A DNA stretch of 64,000 nucleotides from JAWWPG01 sp963820035. GTDB lineage: Bacteria; Actinomycetota; Actinomycetes; Propionibacteriales; Nocardioidaceae. The notes beneath the pieces are model-generated. The model did no database searches. It was not told the DNA's origin and was given only the letters and a program-made list of their open reading frames with translations. Every line of letters starts with the position of its first letter. Position 1 is the stretch's first letter. A program made the position numbers and the translations under genes. The stretch covers positions 62,001 to 126,000 of the forward strand of contig CAWFYK010000005.1 in the NCBI GenBank assembly GCA_963820035.1, read 5' to 3'. Below are positions 62,134 to 64,000 of the stretch, piece by piece.

Positions 62134-62478
62134 TCAGCTGGGCCCGAGGGGCGGCTGAGTCTCCGCGGCGGATGCGCCCGGAGGCTCCTTCAGCTCGACG
62201 AAGAGGACGTGGGTCGGCGTCTCGCCGATGTTCTCACCGGCGTGCCCCTGAGCCGGCAACCAACTCGTGGTGCCGGCGGCGAGCTCCACGTCGCGTTCGG
62301 TGCCGTCGCGGGCGAGCCGGCGGCGGAACGACGTCAGGGTGTACATGACGCTGTCGGGATGATCGTGCGGTGTCGTCCGGTCACCGGGCTGGTCGACGTA
62401 CTCCAGGACCCGGATCCGCTCGTTCTCGAACACCACGCGGTAGTGCTGGGGGTTGGTGGCGACAGGGTCCCGGCTCAT
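62134..62478 (-). CDS. Small cupin-fold protein
   Basis: 114-residue single cupin domain: VFENERIRVLEYVDQPGDRT, the metal-type histidines in TPHDHPDSVMYTLTSF, and a second motif around WLPAQGHAGENIGETP. Such proteins may bind a metal or small ligand; no reaction can be assigned. ATG 62478 begins MSRDPVATNPQ with GGAGGAG upstream. It lies in the same orientation as sodN, 128 bp beyond its stop. Confidence 0.78.
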   Translation of the reverse strand: MSRDPVATNPQHYRVVFENERIRVLEYVDQPGDRTTPHDHPDSVMYTLTSFRRRLARDGTERDVELAAGTTSWLPAQGHAGENIGETPTHVLFVELKEPPGASAAETQPPLGPS

Positions 62479-62606
62479 CGGGGAAGTCTCCTCCTCGCGA
62501 GCGCTCGCGTCCCAGGTATGGCGAGCCTCGACGTGCCAGCGCCCCGCCCCTGCCCTGTCACCAGGCGCGGGGCCGGGGCACTCACCCGTGCAAGGTCCGG
62601 GCCTGC

Positions 62607-63008
62607 TCAGCCCTTCTTGGTCTCGGCGAAGATCGCGGCGATCTCGTCGATCTTGGCGAGCAGCTCGTCGGCCTGGGCGGCGTCCATGCTGCCCTTCGTC
62701 CCGGCGGCACCGGCCAGCTTCGTGGCCTCGTTGACCAGCGTGTGCAGCTGCGGGTACTTCTCGAAGTGCGGCGGCTTGAAGTAGTCGGTCCACAACACCC
62801 AGAGGTGATGCTTGACGAGCTCCGAACGCTGCTCCTTGATCAAGATGGCGCGGGTCCGGAAGTCGGGGTCGTCATTGTCGGCGAGCTTGCCGATGATCGC
62901 CTTGACGGACTCCGCCTCGATTCGCGCCTGCGCCGGGTCATATACCCCGCACGGAAGGTCACAGTGCGCGGAGACGGAGATGGTGCGATTAAAAAGACGG
63001 GCCAACAT
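62607..63008 (-). CDS. sodN: Nickel superoxide dismutase SodN
   Basis: 133-residue Ni-SOD precursor that dismutates superoxide. The propeptide MLARLFNRTISVSA is followed by the nickel hook HCDLPCGVYDP; after cleavage His1, Cys2 and Cys6 bind nickel. The remaining four-helix bundle (FRTRAILIKEQRSELVKHHL, HFEKYPQLHTLVNEATKL) matches the family. ATG 63008 has AAAGGA upstream. The maturation protease gene sodX diverges from it. Confidence 0.95.
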   Translation of the reverse strand: MLARLFNRTISVSAHCDLPCGVYDPAQARIEAESVKAIIGKLADNDDPDFRTRAILIKEQRSELVKHHLWVLWTDYFKPPHFEKYPQLHTLVNEATKLAGAAGTKGSMDAAQADELLAKIDEIAAIFAETKKG

Positions 63009-63071
63009 GTCAATCCTTTCGAACGGGCAGACTGTCTCGTGGACATTACCGTGCCCGAGAAGGAGGCGCCT

Positions 63072-63410
63072 GTGGCCCCGGGGTCGTTCGGGTTCGCCGT
63101 CGTCACCGGCCGTTCGATGGAGCCGACGCTCTACGCCGGTGACCGGCTGCTGGTCCACTACGGCGCTCGCCCGAGGCCGGGGAGCCTGGTCGTGGTGCGG
63201 TTGCCTGGCGGCCGACCGGTCGCCGTGAAGCGGCTGGCTCGCCGGGTCGACGAGGGGTGGTGGGTCGAGCGCGACAACCCCACCGCCGGCGTCGACTCGT
63301 GGCTGGTAGGCGCCGTCTCGGACCAGGATCTGCTGGGCCGCGTCCTGCTGCGCCTATGGCCGCTCCGGCGTGGTCGCCGGGCAGCAGCGGGATCAGACCC
63401 TGCCGGTTAG
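63072..63410 (+). CDS. sodX: Nickel-SOD maturation signal peptidase-like protease SodX
   Basis: 112-residue S24/S26-type serine protease that removes the SodN propeptide to expose the nickel-binding His. The catalytic Ser is in VVTGRSMEPTLYAGDRLLV and the catalytic Lys in RPVAVKRLARRV; a C-terminal WWVERDNPTAGVDSW box is typical. GTG 63072 is chosen because AAGGAGG lies five bases upstream and the product then starts at the family N-terminus. It diverges from sodN with a 63-bp gap, so both promoters must be packed or overlapping. Confidence 0.9.
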   Translation: MAPGSFGFAVVTGRSMEPTLYAGDRLLVHYGARPRPGSLVVVRLPGGRPVAVKRLARRVDEGWWVERDNPTAGVDSWLVGAVSDQDLLGRVLLRLWPLRRGRRAAAGSDPAG

Positions 63411-63419
63411 GCTGCCTGC

Positions 63420-64000
63420 ATGCTTGCCGTCTACGCCGAGTCGATCAACCCTGACGACCCACTGACGGGGCTTGTCATGGGCGACCGTCCGACCCCCGAG
63501 CCCCCCGAAGGCTGGACCACGGTGCAGGTGAAGGCCGCCGCGCTCAACCAGCACGACATCTTCTCCCTGCGCGGCGTCGGACTGCCGGCAGACCGGTTGC
63601 CGATGACGTTGGGGTGCGATGCCGCCGGTCTTGACGAGGACGGCAACGAGGTCCTCGTGCACGCCGTCATCAGCGACCCCTCGTGGCTGGGGGACGAGAC
63701 CCTCGACCCGAAGCGGTCCCTCCTGTCGGAGCGCCACCAAGGCACCCTGGCCGAGCAGGTCATGGTGCCTCGCCGCAACGTCGTACCGAAGCCTCCGTCA
63801 CTGTCCTTCGAGCAGGCGGCGTGCCTGCCGACCGCGTGGCTGACGGCCTACCGGATGCTTTTCACGCAGAGCCGCCTTCGGCCGGGGGACAGCGTGCTCG
63901 TGCAGGGCGCCGGAGGTGGAGTCGCAACGGCGCTGATCTCGTTGGCCAGCGCCAGTGGGCTGCGGGTCTATGCCACCAGTCGTGACGAGTCGAAGCGCGC
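63420..64000 (+). CDS. Zinc-type alcohol dehydrogenase/quinone oxidoreductase-like protein (3' partial)
   Basis: N-terminal ~193 residues of a medium-chain dehydrogenase/reductase; the gene runs off the window. The GroES-like domain shows VQVKAAALNQHDIFSLRGVG and LGCDAAGLDEDGNEV. The Rossmann part begins with PTAWLTAYRMLF, PGDSVLVQGAGGGVATALIS and YATSRDESKR. The catalytic-zinc ligands of classical alcohol dehydrogenases are not evident, so a quinone-oxidoreductase-like enzyme is more likely. ATG 63420 lies 9 bp after sodX. Confidence 0.85.
   Translation, partial: MLAVYAESINPDDPLTGLVMGDRPTPEPPEGWTTVQVKAAALNQHDIFSLRGVGLPADRLPMTLGCDAAGLDEDGNEVLVHAVISDPSWLGDETLDPKRSLLSERHQGTLAEQVMVPRRNVVPKPPSLSFEQAACLPTAWLTAYRMLFTQSRLRPGDSVLVQGAGGGVATALISLASASGLRVYATSRDESKR

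Noticed and set aside
62370..63071. Long N-terminal extension of SodX
   Set aside because: It is antisense to sodN; GTG 63072 has a near-perfect ribosome-binding site and gives the family N-terminus.

Overview
This 64 kb window is high-GC actinobacterial DNA with very strong G/C bias at third codon positions. The gene content (SigR/RsrA with the tiny ribosomal protein bL37, WhiB1, nickel superoxide dismutase SodN/SodX, archaeal-type AspRS, SigB/F-type sigma factor, NrfD-type formate dehydrogenase) suggests a soil actinobacterium, probably near Nocardioidaceae. That placement is inferred from gene content, not from a search.

Layout. 0-6 kb: glycolate/lactate oxidation (glcDEF plus an LctP-type permease) and a broken hypothetical gene ending in a 22-bp tandem array. 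6-10 kb: YhhN-family membrane protein, malic enzyme, a phosphoribosyltransferase/hydrolase fusion and a hypothetical. 10-14.2 kb: agmatinase-family enzyme, NCS1 permease and amidase, probably one nitrogen-scavenging operon. 14.4-24.3 kb, minus strand: a sulfotransferase, then malQ-glgX-treY-treZ for glycogen, maltodextrin and trehalose. 24.6-28.6 kb: a tightly overlapping NCS1 permease / cysteine hydrolase / ADP-ribosylglycohydrolase / PfkB-kinase operon. 28.6-31.2 kb: a SigB/F-type sigma factor diverging from a LigD-type ligase, then a second 22-bp array family.

31.6-43.3 kb is the centrepiece, a complete selenocysteine system beside its client. On the minus strand are tRNA-Sec, selA, selB and two passenger genes. 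On the plus strand are fdhA with an in-frame TGA (Sec189) and a SECIS hairpin, fdhB, an nrfD-type membrane subunit, and selD. SelD makes selenophosphate, SelA converts Ser-tRNA-Sec to Sec-tRNA-Sec, SelB delivers it to the SECIS, and the product is a three-subunit formate dehydrogenase.

43.4-47.7 kb: APC permease, PAP2 phosphatase, FKBP, CBS protein and a membrane protein. 47.7-61.4 kb looks like a conserved actinobacterial core block: hisN, DUF2231, rsgA, aroA, DoxX, AspRS under an aspartate T-box, SRAP, hydrolase, sigR, rsrA, bL37, thioesterase, GNAT, a ThDP enzyme and whiB1. Within it the rsrA 3' end has been replaced by a truncated IS701-like transposase. 61.7-64 kb: a membrane protein, a cupin, divergent sodN/sodX and a partial quinone oxidoreductase-like gene.

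Recurrent oddities: five genes (lctP, a hypothetical at 5.4 kb, treY, an FAD oxidoreductase and AspRS) each carry an apparent single-base frameshift. Several lie at short G/C runs, so sequencing or assembly error is a serious possibility. Three intergenic loci carry tandem arrays with an exact 22-bp period, in two unrelated sequence families. One of these arrays abuts the T-box leader of AspRS.
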